Shown: positions 7,601 through 14,579, counted from the first letter of the stretch. The stretch is 17,889 bases of DNA from Stigonema ocellatum SAG 48.90 = DSM 106950 (GCA_016903675.1 JADQBA010000167.1:1-17889); one strand, 5' to 3'. Numbers and translations: made by a program. Notes: generated from the sequence alone by a model not told the origin.

Positions 7601-8594
7601 TAGCGAGAAGAATACTGATAATCAAAGAAAGGTTTCAAACTTTGCTTTCGCTGCCTTTCCTCAACAAATTATCACTCAGCTAGATACACTAAAGTTTACC
7701 GAATTTAGTATCACTGGATTTGACCGCAGTAGCGAAGTCATCAATGAAAGCCAACCTCAAAATGTGCGGTTTAATCTAGCAGAAAATGGAAAAAGCGTAA
7801 TTGAAATACAGAACCAGGATGGTAATTACGAAACATTCGGAAATATCGAACAAAGTAACGCCCGACTTCCAATTGGTACTACCGCAACTGCGGATATCGC
7901 CAAAGGTGAGGTATATACCGCCTCTGTCACAACCAAAGTACCCGGACTACCAGAACTCACCTTCAAAGTAGGTGAAGTTAACAAGTTTAGGAATAATTCT
8001 CAAAGGTTCAACAATGAACCTACCATGCTAACAATCGAAAAAGTTGACCTGATCCGGGAAGACTATACTATTTATATTCAAAATGGTAACAAGCAAGAAA
8101 AATTAGGTAATATTGATAAGGAATCAGTCAAAGAGGGTATCGCCCAAGGCTGGCTAGCAGAAAAACCTGGAAACGGACAACAGCTACAGCTTAAAGTTCA
8201 AACCATCATCACTGGACAGAATGCCTATGCTGTAGCAGAAACAACTGGGGGTAATCTATTACGAATTAATATTACCAATCAAAAGTTTAAAAAACAGGAG
8301 ATTCACGACCAAGGGTTTAGAGAAACTTCAGTTAAAGCCTTTGATAAAAAGTACGTTTATATTGCTAAAATTGGCGACCAATCACTCGGCATTATTGGTC
8401 AACACACCGAACGCCTCGAAGCCGAGTTAAATAAAGGGAATGCACAAAGACAGTGGCCAAGAAAAGAAAGTAGTACTGTACAAAAAATAATTGATGCAGG
8501 TATTATTCGCCAAAACCAACAACGAACCACTATTCCCGTACAAATTACCAGTACCAGTCAACACGACCATCGATGCCATGCGCGGCTACGGTAG
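4662..8594 (+). CDS. Putative single-chain two-barrel (DPBB) RNA polymerase-like protein
   Basis: A 1310-residue protein with no signal peptide. Its N-terminal half carries, in order, the marks of two-barrel polymerases as in phage YonO and eukaryotic RdRPs. G-D-C-Y-G-Q-I-S (144-151) matches the DGxGxIS pattern. K190-G within YRFGKGTLRP and S-A-F-K223-G match the two barrel-1 lysines (KG, then S..K). R420-S-P-F-L matches the R-N/S-P segment. D539-Y-D541-G-D543 matches the metal-binding DxDGD of barrel 2. A charged, coiled-coil-like stretch (about 277-345) and another insert (about 465-530) separate these. The C-terminal third holds four related beta-type units (near residues 882, 1047, 1134 and 1230) of the form Y-x-V/I-Y-x...LGxI. 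The last dozen residues look out of frame. No other polymerase subunit is seen nearby. The family call is by pattern only; the template and activity are unknown. Confidence 0.6.
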   Translation: MTIQAKHFDTRLNQWIHTDGNTNNPDSLLKEELNNTLLEHFLTGVTFSFGHPDEKSKASQLKNHPSGHQLLLSSKTRLLYGPSECLDTIRQLCPDNKDRGAYGSIFLGSCENTINRELNILIVNDNNGENGSIINNDQAYRLTGDCYGQISTELYHQLTRHQEGDQYRIIQHRFGWTDRDGDDTKYRFGKGTLRPSNLDQILNYQDPSNQTKVDLILPLSAFKGTDKDNPNGPTKPQIQPGLYRQNIWLGEKSQSELGKTAISQLLASFPNGVKDFTEQLELEAKKLKEAQDDPRQLAQLYCEKYEKRKAFLEEQATALEEETAVDPTVAQELETLRDRLTTDSFIYKLIKADLLGVGQLLETEKVQRELARFVQNEWKEIAIGKTLTFERAMVIPSKDLQNGEISIPHYQDSEQVLNFRSPFLNSNGLCVSTNKLVDDILGPDGKPLAGAIAVSDETSDRIYNRLNSQVKSILTEAQGTSLQLKGIENYLDQNIAKLETRDKIEFTNKFNEYISELQSAGYQLEILPQESEQERQARDYDGDCIGFEQACKYPNLTAETLERNLPENAYDPTVKLKKQSFYQEDGSQPEFEEIAIHMSDGISVGVINNHLTSIEALESEITILKNFGSEKDQIDYVQQVAKHYEDLFKTEAWAKSKGIEGKEVPEKYRASLEEFVQTARQPLDQKAALKAMSVNTKIYREMIAEAAFQNQIAVDLFKSAKKPEMEIIRNNSRILHREVNYIKDKKKDVYIDETIKPTGYSPVELLIAKTNQYFEKARIESRELVQFQDLFKGVEFSNSQRLQCTVAKKEFDESFSLANQLSRQKETSKGPSANITLTNGNPVNVTNLLQYNNEFIWKANKITFKLSETPEEKRNSNRPHKYIVYAQINDETENGKPKFRTLGTLAKEQENKLEEIGITPGQEVTSNKISFQPELSEGQIKLLYQKAYQAAEEFCNSIPEEQKLAMAAATWAVSTTRESSSEKNTDNQRKVSNFAFAAFPQQIITQLDTLKFTEFSITGFDRSSEVINESQPQNVRFNLAENGKSVIEIQNQDGNYETFGNIEQSNARLPIGTTATADIAKGEVYTASVTTKVPGLPELTFKVGEVNKFRNNSQRFNNEPTMLTIEKVDLIREDYTIYIQNGNKQEKLGNIDKESVKEGIAQGWLAEKPGNGQQLQLKVQTIITGQNAYAVAETTGGNLLRINITNQKFKKQEIHDQGFRETSVKAFDKKYVYIAKIGDQSLGIIGQHTERLEAELNKGNAQRQWPRKESSTVQKIIDAGIIRQNQQRTTIPVQITSTSQHDHRCHARLR

Positions 8595-8691
8595 GGTACA
8601 CACGACCAGGGGGGTAGACTACCAAAAAACTTATGGCATTAAAGAGGGAGATATTGCGCTACTTAAAACCTGGGCAAACTTAAGGATTTAA
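8557..8691 (+). pseudogene. Probable true 3' end of the RNAP-like gene in the +1 frame
   Basis: The main frame ends in an unlikely tail (QHDHRCHARLR) and stops at 8594. In the +1 frame the same DNA and the following 97 nt read as ordinary protein, including MRGYGRVHTTRGVDYQ and TYGIKEGDIALL, and stop at 8691. One skipped or removed base at about 8540-8560 would join the two. No classical slippery heptamer is visible. A one-base insertion (mutation or sequencing error) is more likely than programmed frameshifting. A separate small gene is unlikely because there is no start with a ribosome binding site at the right place. Confidence 0.45.
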
Positions 8692-8695
8692 GCCC

Positions 8696-10426
8696 TTAAG
8701 GACAGGGAGAACAGTAAGCGCGGGGTTTTTGACCGATATAAGGGGTCACTTTGACCTGCACAGTATCACGCCTGCGAGAGGCTTTTGTTTGCCGTAGCTT
8801 GCTGTGCAACAGACAGTTAGTCCGTACCTGTTTGATACCAAGAGAATACCATCTGTGACGATTAAAACCGCCACAGATGTTAATCTGCTTAGCTACCCGT
8901 TTCCAAGCACCCGACTTCAACATGTCCGCTGGCTTTTTGAAGTAAGATGCAAGGGGAGTGGGTAATCTTTCAGTCCTACCCTGACCACGCCGCGCTATCA
9001 CCAAAGCAGCAGCACAACCAGAGTTGAGACCGTAGACTGCCATATACTTGGTGACACCAATCACGGAAGTATAAGCAGGGTCAATCTTTATCAGCTTTAT
9101 CCCAGATTTTAAGCACTTAGTTTCAATCATCTGGGTGAACTGAGAGTAAGCCATATTGGAAAGCATCCGTGCATATTTAGCACCTTTTTCCTTCATAGAT
9201 GCTTTCTTTTTGGCAAAGTCTAAGTCTTCAATAACGATAGGAACGTTGTGTTCAAGGGCGATTCTAGTAACTTGACAGACAGCTTTGCTTATAACATCTT
9301 CGGTCTGGATTGAACGCTTGTCTTGAACATTTATTTTGATGGAACCGTGGCGCTTCAAGTTACCATGTCGGTCAATCAAAGTCCAATCAATACTGCCAGG
9401 ATTAAAGTCTATTCCTAGTGAGCCATTTTCTAGGCTAGTTGTAACGTCTGTATCCCTCGCGGTAACTGTTGCGTTAATGTAAACCCTGTCGCCTCTACGA
9501 ACTATTTCGTAAGTAACAGGAAGTTCGCTCCCAGTCCTAGATTCTTCCACATAATGCTTTTTGACTGGCTTATTTGTAGACTCTAAATCCTCTGGAATGT
9601 CATCATTTTTACTAAGGCGGGTTGACGTTCTCAAGACTGGCTTTATTGCTTTTTCTATTAAATCTCCGCCGCGAGGGAAATCAATGCCATGCAGGGTAAC
9701 AGTCTCACCATATTTCTCCTCAAGAGGAGGTGTCACAGTGATTGTTAGAGTATGATTTTTAGCATCATACCTGACAAGTTGATTTCCCGTTAGATAGTTC
9801 TTTGAACCTACGAAAAAACAGCGATGAGAGCGTGACTCCCTCCAGTCTTCTAGCCATTCTTCATGACTTGCATAACCGTTTTCAAAAAGCCTATACTGCT
9901 TTTCAAATAGTCTCGCCGAACCAAAAGTGACGCTAAACTTGCCTTCATCCCTGGACTTTTTTAATCGCCCTATCTTAGCTTCAACCTTATTTATCTTTTG
10001 CTGCTTGTAGTGAATCTTTTTCGTTAGCTTTCTGACTGTGGATTCCTGCCCTAAATCCTGTGCTTTCTTGCGCTTAAACTCTAGCTTCTTTATTGTCCTT
10101 CTCAGTTCCCTAACTCGGTGGTCGGACTCGTCTAAATAAATGTCAACCAATTCAGCCTGTGATTTATAAGCAGCCGATGCTTTGTTGTAAGCATTCCTCG
10201 CTTCTGTTGACGACAATCCATACTTTTCTTCTAGCTGCTTACAGATAAAAGATTCTAGCTCACGCGCTTTTTTGTCGGTCTTACCAATCTTGTTTCGTTC
10301 TGAATATCCCTTGCGGATTGCTTGCCCGAATATCTCTCCATACTCGTCTAGATAATCCAGTGCCTGTTTATTCTCTGGCATCTTCTCGGTATCAGGAGCC
10401 AACGTTTGAATTGTTACTACGGACAA
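8696..10426 (-). CDS. TnpB-like RuvC-fold protein without zinc ribbon
   Basis: A large relative of TnpB/Cas12 RNA-guided nucleases. Numbering is from the GTG at 10435. There is a lysine-rich helical N-terminal half (about 20-165), the family-like segments SVTFGSARLFEKQ and CFFVGSKNYLTGNQ (about 168-220), and then the RuvC motifs: I = GIDFNPG (D343), II = IVIEDLDF (E403). After DPAYTS (452-457) the usual CxxC zinc ribbon is replaced by VIGVTKYM. RuvC III, GLNSGCAAALVIARR (469-483), has no aspartate. This resembles a TnpB-related family with AAAxVIxRR that lacks cysteines. Cleavage is therefore doubtful and RNA-guided binding is possible. The likely start is the TTG at 10426, because a strong GGAGGTGAT sequence at 10439-10431 overlaps the GTG. 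It is last in a minus-strand operon with ParA-like genes. No TnpA or element ends are evident. Confidence 0.75.
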   Translation of the reverse strand: MSVVTIQTLAPDTEKMPENKQALDYLDEYGEIFGQAIRKGYSERNKIGKTDKKARELESFICKQLEEKYGLSSTEARNAYNKASAAYKSQAELVDIYLDESDHRVRELRRTIKKLEFKRKKAQDLGQESTVRKLTKKIHYKQQKINKVEAKIGRLKKSRDEGKFSVTFGSARLFEKQYRLFENGYASHEEWLEDWRESRSHRCFFVGSKNYLTGNQLVRYDAKNHTLTITVTPPLEEKYGETVTLHGIDFPRGGDLIEKAIKPVLRTSTRLSKNDDIPEDLESTNKPVKKHYVEESRTGSELPVTYEIVRRGDRVYINATVTARDTDVTTSLENGSLGIDFNPGSIDWTLIDRHGNLKRHGSIKINVQDKRSIQTEDVISKAVCQVTRIALEHNVPIVIEDLDFAKKKASMKEKGAKYARMLSNMAYSQFTQMIETKCLKSGIKLIKIDPAYTSVIGVTKYMAVYGLNSGCAAALVIARRGQGRTERLPTPLASYFKKPADMLKSGAWKRVAKQINICGGFNRHRWYSLGIKQVRTNCLLHSKLRQTKASRRRDTVQVKVTPYIGQKPRAYCSPCP

Positions 10427-10430
10427 GCTA

Positions 10431-10440
10431 ATCACCTCCC
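10431..10440 (-). promoter_or_regulatory. Strong Shine-Dalgarno that decides the TnpB-like start
   Basis: Read on the minus strand the sequence is GGGAGGTGAT, a near-complete anti-SD match. The GTG at 10435 lies inside it and cannot be the start it serves. The TTG at 10426-10424, four nucleotides downstream of the element, is correctly spaced and in frame. Confidence 0.6.
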
Positions 10441-10471
10441 TGGTGTGGGTTTTTTCTTGTGTATATTTCTA

Positions 10472-10960
10472 CTATACAGTAGTTTGTTCCTCAATTCCGC
10501 AAGTTTCTCCGATTTTTTTAGCACTTTTTTCTAGCTCATCCAGTATTGCTTTGTTCTGGTGGCACTGTACCATACAGTGGGAGCGGAAAACACCGTGATC
10601 ACGAATAGTACATCTGGTAACACGATATCCCAGGCAATTGAGATTTTCTATCAGCGAAACATCCTTATCAAAAAACTTGAGTTCTGATAAGTTTTGACCA
10701 GGCATATCAGTCAAAACTACTTCAATATTCGGTAACATCTCTAGGTCAAGTAACAGCCTATCAGAATCACCCCTAGAAAAGCCCAAATGGTTTATATCAA
10801 AACCTTTATTTTGATACATTGACAACTTATTGCGATGTCCGTGATAGAAAACACGCGGATTCATTTTATTTTTCAAGTACAATTCTAGCAGAAGTCTGGA
10901 AATGGTGGACTTACCCACACGGGCATCCCCAACCGTAATTACAAAACGTTTTCTATTCAT
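10472..10960 (-). CDS. Short degenerate ParA-like P-loop protein
   Basis: A 162-residue paralogue of the ParA-like protein encoded just upstream. Both start with a basic residue pair and a hydrophobic strand followed by a Walker A loop; here the loop is GDARVGKST, without the KGG signature lysine of ParA/MinD ATPases. Further matches are SDRLLLDL (the neighbour has ADKLLIDI) and LTDMPGQN (the neighbour has LLDLPAQSG), the Walker B/A' region. It ends about half-way along the neighbour's length, so the distal part is missing or was lost. It starts 11 nt after its neighbour's stop and is followed 45 nt later by the TnpB-like gene. It may bind nucleotide without normal ParA dimerisation. Several cysteine and histidine residues near 118-136 are unusual. 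Confidence 0.65.
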   Translation of the reverse strand: MNRKRFVITVGDARVGKSTISRLLLELYLKNKMNPRVFYHGHRNKLSMYQNKGFDINHLGFSRGDSDRLLLDLEMLPNIEVVLTDMPGQNLSELKFFDKDVSLIENLNCLGYRVTRCTIRDHGVFRSHCMVQCHQNKAILDELEKSAKKIGETCGIEEQTTV

Positions 10961-10971
10961 ATCATAAATAA

Positions 10972-11898
10972 TTAAACAGCACTTATTTGAGACTCCTCTT
11001 TTTCTTTATTTGTAGCATTTGGTTGAGACTCCTCTTTTTCTTTAGCTTTTCTTTGTTTTTCTTCTTTTTTTTTAGCTTTCTTAGTCTCTTCAGCCATCTT
11101 GTTATAATAACCTGGAAGTGGCTCTTGATTAAAGCCTAATAGATTAAAAGTCGGCTTGATTTTTTCTTCAAAATCAGCAATCCAACGCTTAACCCTTGCT
11201 CTAATTGCAATATTTGTTTCATCATGAGTAAGAGCATCATTAAATGTCAACCGATAACGGTCAATAAAATCGTATGGCTGGTAAAACAAGTCTGGCATCA
11301 TTATTTCTACCAGTCCTTTTGATAACATTTCCTGACGTATTTCAGAGTCATTATAGCGATCAAATTTTTCTTGTTCACCATGAAATAAATTTTTGACGAC
11401 AACATAATCTACTAGGTCTTTACAAAGCTTATGTAATTGTTCTAACACGGTAATAGAGTCAAGCACCCTACTAATAACCGAAACCATCGTAACTCGACAA
11501 TTAGTATCCTTTAACATTTCAAAAAATGTCAATTCATTAACAAAACTTTCAAAAAAACCACCTGATTGAGCAGGTAAATCTAACAGAAATAGAGGAAACT
11601 GTTTTTCCTTATCTATATCAATTAACAATTTATCAGCTTGACCCTTGCGAAAAATATCAACATAGCGTATTAAAGGTCTGTACTTATCTACATAATGCCT
11701 CTCTAATTGAGGATTGCGTTGATCGGCTTCATATGCAAGACACACTAGGTCTTTATTAATGTAAAGCTGTAATAACCCTCTTGCAAAGGTACTTTTTCCC
11801 ACACCTCCTTTATCACCTGTAACAATAACCAATCGTCGTTGGAATTGATTATTAGTAGATTCTGAGGAGTTATTGTTAGTGTTATTATCGTCAGACAT
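10972..11898 (-). CDS. ParA/MinD-like ATPase with charged C-terminal tail
   Basis: The frame opens at 12033, but the ATG at 11898 (MSDDNN) is the best start, preceded by AAGGGG; this gives 308 residues. After an Asn/Ser-rich N-terminus comes RRLVIVTGDKGGVGKSTFARGLL, carrying the deviant Walker A (KGGVGKST) of ParA/MinD/TraL-type ATPases, then LFLLDLPAQSGG, an A'/Walker B-like strand. These proteins dimerise on ATP and move plasmids, complexes or transfer machinery. The tail is very rich in Lys and Glu and ends in a duplicated KEKEESQ. No ParB-like gene is adjacent, so plasmid partition is not shown. It sits between an unknown 363-aa gene (80 nt upstream) and its own short paralogue (11 nt downstream). 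Confidence 0.8.
   Translation of the reverse strand: MSDDNNTNNNSSESTNNQFQRRLVIVTGDKGGVGKSTFARGLLQLYINKDLVCLAYEADQRNPQLERHYVDKYRPLIRYVDIFRKGQADKLLIDIDKEKQFPLFLLDLPAQSGGFFESFVNELTFFEMLKDTNCRVTMVSVISRVLDSITVLEQLHKLCKDLVDYVVVKNLFHGEQEKFDRYNDSEIRQEMLSKGLVEIMMPDLFYQPYDFIDRYRLTFNDALTHDETNIAIRARVKRWIADFEEKIKPTFNLLGFNQEPLPGYYNKMAEETKKAKKKEEKQRKAKEKEESQPNATNKEKEESQISAV
10988..11044. repeat. 21-bp direct repeat in the ParA-like gene 3' end
   Basis: TGAGACTCCTCTTTTTCTTTA-type sequence occurs at 10988-11008 and 11024-11044 with a 36-bp period. It encodes the two KEKEESQ copies in the C-terminal tail, so it is an in-frame tandem duplication. Confidence 0.8.
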
Positions 11899-11977
11899 TT
11901 TTTTCCCCTTGTGATTTTTAGTTTGAGACATGACAATGTGAATACAGTTTGTTGATAAAACAGAAATGTTGAAAGCT

Positions 11978-13069
11978 TTAAGTACAGGAAATAATTTCTG
12001 ATAAAAGAGTTGATAACCAGCTAAGATAAGCAACTTTCAAGGATGAAACTAATTGATTATCCAATCTGACTGTCAAGCCACACAAATCAAGTGCCTGTAG
12101 AAAAACACCTCCCTCCAAAGCCCGTAATATTGGAAAGGATAAATGTTTTTTGAAGTAGGAAAAGATTAGAGCTATATCAAGTTCTTGCGCTAAAAACAAG
12201 TTGTCGGTATCAGTAATAAATGTAAAGTACAAATCGGAGTAAGATATATTCTCATTCTCTAACACCAATTGACAGCAATCGAGATAACGCTTACGTAATA
12301 GCTTATTTGACAAATTAGCATCAGTTTTAGACAAAGAGGGAATATCAATTCGCTTGTACAAAAAGCTCAAATAGATAGCTTCTAATACTGCTATATCCAA
12401 GGTTTTATTGTGTTGATAATAATCTTGAATAGCTGGTACAAGCGTTGGAGGCGCACCAACCAAGGAAAAACGCTCCTTCAGATACATATCTGAAAGCGAC
12501 AACAACTGACAGTTGGTAATAATATTAAACCAATGGAGTGAATTCAGCTTAGTTATAATCAGTTCTGAAGCAGGCAACCGGGCAGCAACACTAACATTTT
12601 GAACTGGTACAATTTCAGTCTGCTCAAAGCGATATGGCTGCATTATGGAAACCAAGTCGCTATGGACAATTCGCTTGTCAAAAGACAAACTAAGATTATT
12701 TGCCTTCCCATTCCATAAGCTTAAAGGAGCGCCTTCATTACTACTAGGCGCAACATCTTTACGCAGCCAGCGCACAAACTCACGATGTTTTTCATAACCA
12801 AATAAATTAAAAATGTACTTCAGTGCTAACCAACATAAAGTATCAACATCCTGTAATTTACTATCGTCACTTCCAGTAAAAATATGACGCTTGCGCCTCA
12901 ATTTTAATGGTAGTGTTTCGACAAATGACTGAACTCCTTTATCAATACTCCCTGGACAAACAAGCATTAATATATCTTCCGCCAGAAATTCAATACCCGT
13001 ATCAATATCCAGAAGCCTGATAGAGTTGCCCTGGAAATCAGCTATCCGAGTCAGCCAATAAATACTCAT
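11978..13069 (-). CDS. Uncharacterised 363-residue protein, first gene of the ParA/TnpB-like operon
   Basis: I do not recognise this protein. It starts with an ATG at 13069 (MSIYWLTRIADFQGNSIRLL) and is soluble-looking, with no signal peptide or clear membrane segment. The first part (about 1-60) is beta-like and contains a Cys-Pro-Gly. The middle holds a Trp-rich helical segment around 79-122 (WLALKYIFNLFGYEKHREFVRWLRK). The last 150 residues are leucine-rich and mostly helical. It is co-directional with the ParA-like gene, separated by 80 nt, and probably heads the operon. Codon use and AT content match the downstream ParA-like gene. It might be a partner or adaptor of the ATPase; nothing in the sequence proves this. 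Confidence 0.7.
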   Translation of the reverse strand: MSIYWLTRIADFQGNSIRLLDIDTGIEFLAEDILMLVCPGSIDKGVQSFVETLPLKLRRKRHIFTGSDDSKLQDVDTLCWLALKYIFNLFGYEKHREFVRWLRKDVAPSSNEGAPLSLWNGKANNLSLSFDKRIVHSDLVSIMQPYRFEQTEIVPVQNVSVAARLPASELIITKLNSLHWFNIITNCQLLSLSDMYLKERFSLVGAPPTLVPAIQDYYQHNKTLDIAVLEAIYLSFLYKRIDIPSLSKTDANLSNKLLRKRYLDCCQLVLENENISYSDLYFTFITDTDNLFLAQELDIALIFSYFKKHLSFPILRALEGGVFLQALDLCGLTVRLDNQLVSSLKVAYLSWLSTLLSEIISCT

Positions 13070-13695
13070 TGCCTAATTAAACCAGGCTACTCTGTTTTAC
13101 ATAGATTTAGCTCCTAGTATGTACCCTCTAACCAAAAAAGCCAATCAACAAAATTCTAATATTTAACCAACATTAGTTGATGGTGTAAGTCAGTAGTTAA
13201 TTTCATATGGTTTACCATAAATCACGCAGTTCATGATGGCGGTGGTGGTAATCATCGCCGGAAATTATTCAAAAAATGTCATAGTTATACTCATATGAGT
13301 TCACAAACCCTTAAAAAATATGAACTCGTACTGCAAGTTGCACCAATATTTGCTAACCTAATTATTAAGAAATACTTAGTCTCGGGGTTTTCCCGACTCG
13401 TAGGTCAGCAAAGCACTCCTATGCAGCACGTACGTTTATCCGCTCTTTTTCTTGAGAATATGTAATACCTTAGTGATACAAAGGAGCGATGCGCGCAGCG
13501 CTAAGCAAGCCGGCTGATCACACACAGTTTGAATGAGCAAGGGGTAGTGTGCAACTACCCCTTTTGGACAAAGCTAAAAGTAAATCATCAGAATCCTATT
13601 CTAGCTATGCAGCATTGAAATTGTCATTTGCTGCAAGTCTTTTCAACTTGTCAAAGTGATGAACATTATCCCAATATGGGGGATTGTTAAAGCCT
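13070..13695. other. Spacer between the ParA/TnpB-like operon and the small-gene operon
   Basis: About 625 bp with no supported gene. It holds the palindrome ACTCATATGAGT (13289-13300), the inverted pair GAGTTCA/TGAACTC (13297-13303, 13320-13326), a small TCGGG/CCCGA hairpin (13382-13396), a GC-rich palindromic cluster (about 13487-13516: GCGCGC, AGCGCT, GCCGGC, TGATCA), and a strong terminator-like hairpin at 13539-13563. The promoter of the minus-strand operon starting at 13069 should lie in the left part, but no convincing -35/-10 pair stands out. Confidence 0.4.
13539..13565. terminator. Perfect 10-bp stem terminator-like hairpin
   Basis: AAGGGGTAGT (13539-13548) and ACTACCCCTT (13554-13563) form a perfect 10-bp stem with loop GTGCA. 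Four Ts end the plus-strand side and, because the stem ends in AA/TT, the minus strand also has a short T-run. It lies downstream of the minus-strand gene that stops at 13696 and is suited to end that transcript. Confidence 0.65.
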
Positions 13696-14115
13696 TTATG
13701 CAGCAGATTGTTGAAAATCATTTTGTGCTATTCTTTCATCGACAATTAACTCTTCTCGAGTAAGGTTAGCAATTGTCTCATCAAATACACAGTAAACATT
13801 AACTATCCTAATGATGTGTGTACCTGGTAGATAGTCTTTATTAGTCTCTAGGAATTCAACGAAATAAGATTCAGTATCTTCATTTCTATCTATGATTTGA
13901 ACATCTACTATCTTTTGTGGTACTTTGAATTCTACAATTTGACTCTGTTCTTTGGTTTGCCAACCATACTCAGATGTTGTTGCATGTTTTCCTATTAAAT
14001 CCAGAGCGTTTTTAAATTCAGGACATAATAAAAATATGTCATGAGTAGTTCTCTGGTTATCAGGATAGACTACTATCAACATCCCCCCCTCACCTGTCAT
14101 CATACGATAATACAT
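13696..14115 (-). CDS. Uncharacterised 139-residue protein
   Basis: I do not recognise it. The protein is acidic and soluble-looking, with no signal peptide or membrane helix. It has alternating beta-like stretches such as GGMLIVVYPD, IVDVQIIDR and THIIRIVNVYCVF, ending in a helical, charged tail. Its ATG at 14115 follows the stop codon of the upstream gene directly (TAAATG) and shares a GGAGAA ribosome binding site, so translation is coupled. It is the last gene of a three-gene minus-strand operon that ends at the hairpin at 13539-13563. Being coupled to a membrane or secreted protein, the two may act together; this is inference. Confidence 0.65.
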   Translation of the reverse strand: MYYRMMTGEGGMLIVVYPDNQRTTHDIFLLCPEFKNALDLIGKHATTSEYGWQTKEQSQIVEFKVPQKIVDVQIIDRNEDTESYFVEFLETNKDYLPGTHIIRIVNVYCVFDETIANLTREELIVDERIAQNDFQQSAA

Positions 14116-14556
14116 TTATTCTTCTCCTTGTGGTGCATCTGTAATAAGACATTCCCATGTAATTTTTTTCTTTGTGTGCATCAAACCTGTACCTCTTACA
14201 GGTTTATGTACTTTTACCCTCCATTTTCTTCCAGTCTCCCGTGTTTTTTCTTCTGCTAGCTCATGACATCTAGTAGCACTTTCACTTGTTGAAAATTCTT
14301 CTTCGTACTGGTTATTACTCTGATTATGTGCATGAGCACCGTATCGCACCCTACTCCTAAACTTACGGTGATGTTGGTCTTGATAAATATACCAAATTAC
14401 ACCCCCTACAACTACAGTACCTACAAAAACTAAGCCTAGGGGGGTGCTGACCAAAGGCAATGCCAGTACTGGTATAGGTTGAGCAATAGTACGTTTCATT
14501 GTACTACAGCACAGAACAACAGCAAGAGTAATGCTTATTATTTTGTTATTAAACAT
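14116..14556 (-). CDS. Small exported or membrane-anchored protein
   Basis: The frame opens at 14610, but the ATG at 14556 is preceded by AAGGAGA at the right distance, giving 146 residues. The N-terminus MFNNKIISITLAVVLCC is signal-peptide-like, with a possible cleavage after IAQP. A second hydrophobic stretch (PLGLVFVGTVVVGGVIWYIY) would span the membrane. The rest is hydrophilic, rich in His, Arg and Glu, and ends with WECLITDAPQGEE. The role is not recognised. It is translationally coupled to the following 139-aa gene. Confidence 0.65.
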   Translation of the reverse strand: MFNNKIISITLAVVLCCSTMKRTIAQPIPVLALPLVSTPLGLVFVGTVVVGGVIWYIYQDQHHRKFRSRVRYGAHAHNQSNNQYEEEFSTSESATRCHELAEEKTRETGRKWRVKVHKPVRGTGLMHTKKKITWECLITDAPQGEE

Positions 14557-14579
14557 TTGTCTCCTTCCTTGGTGGCATA

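Noticed and set aside
8696..10426. Complete IS200/IS605 insertion sequence or type V CRISPR effector
   Set aside because: No tnpA, no recognisable left and right ends, and no CRISPR array in the window.
10472..11898. Plasmid partition operon (parAB)
   Set aside because: The ATPase is ParA-like, but no ParB-type gene or centromere repeats are adjacent, so the partition role was not asserted.
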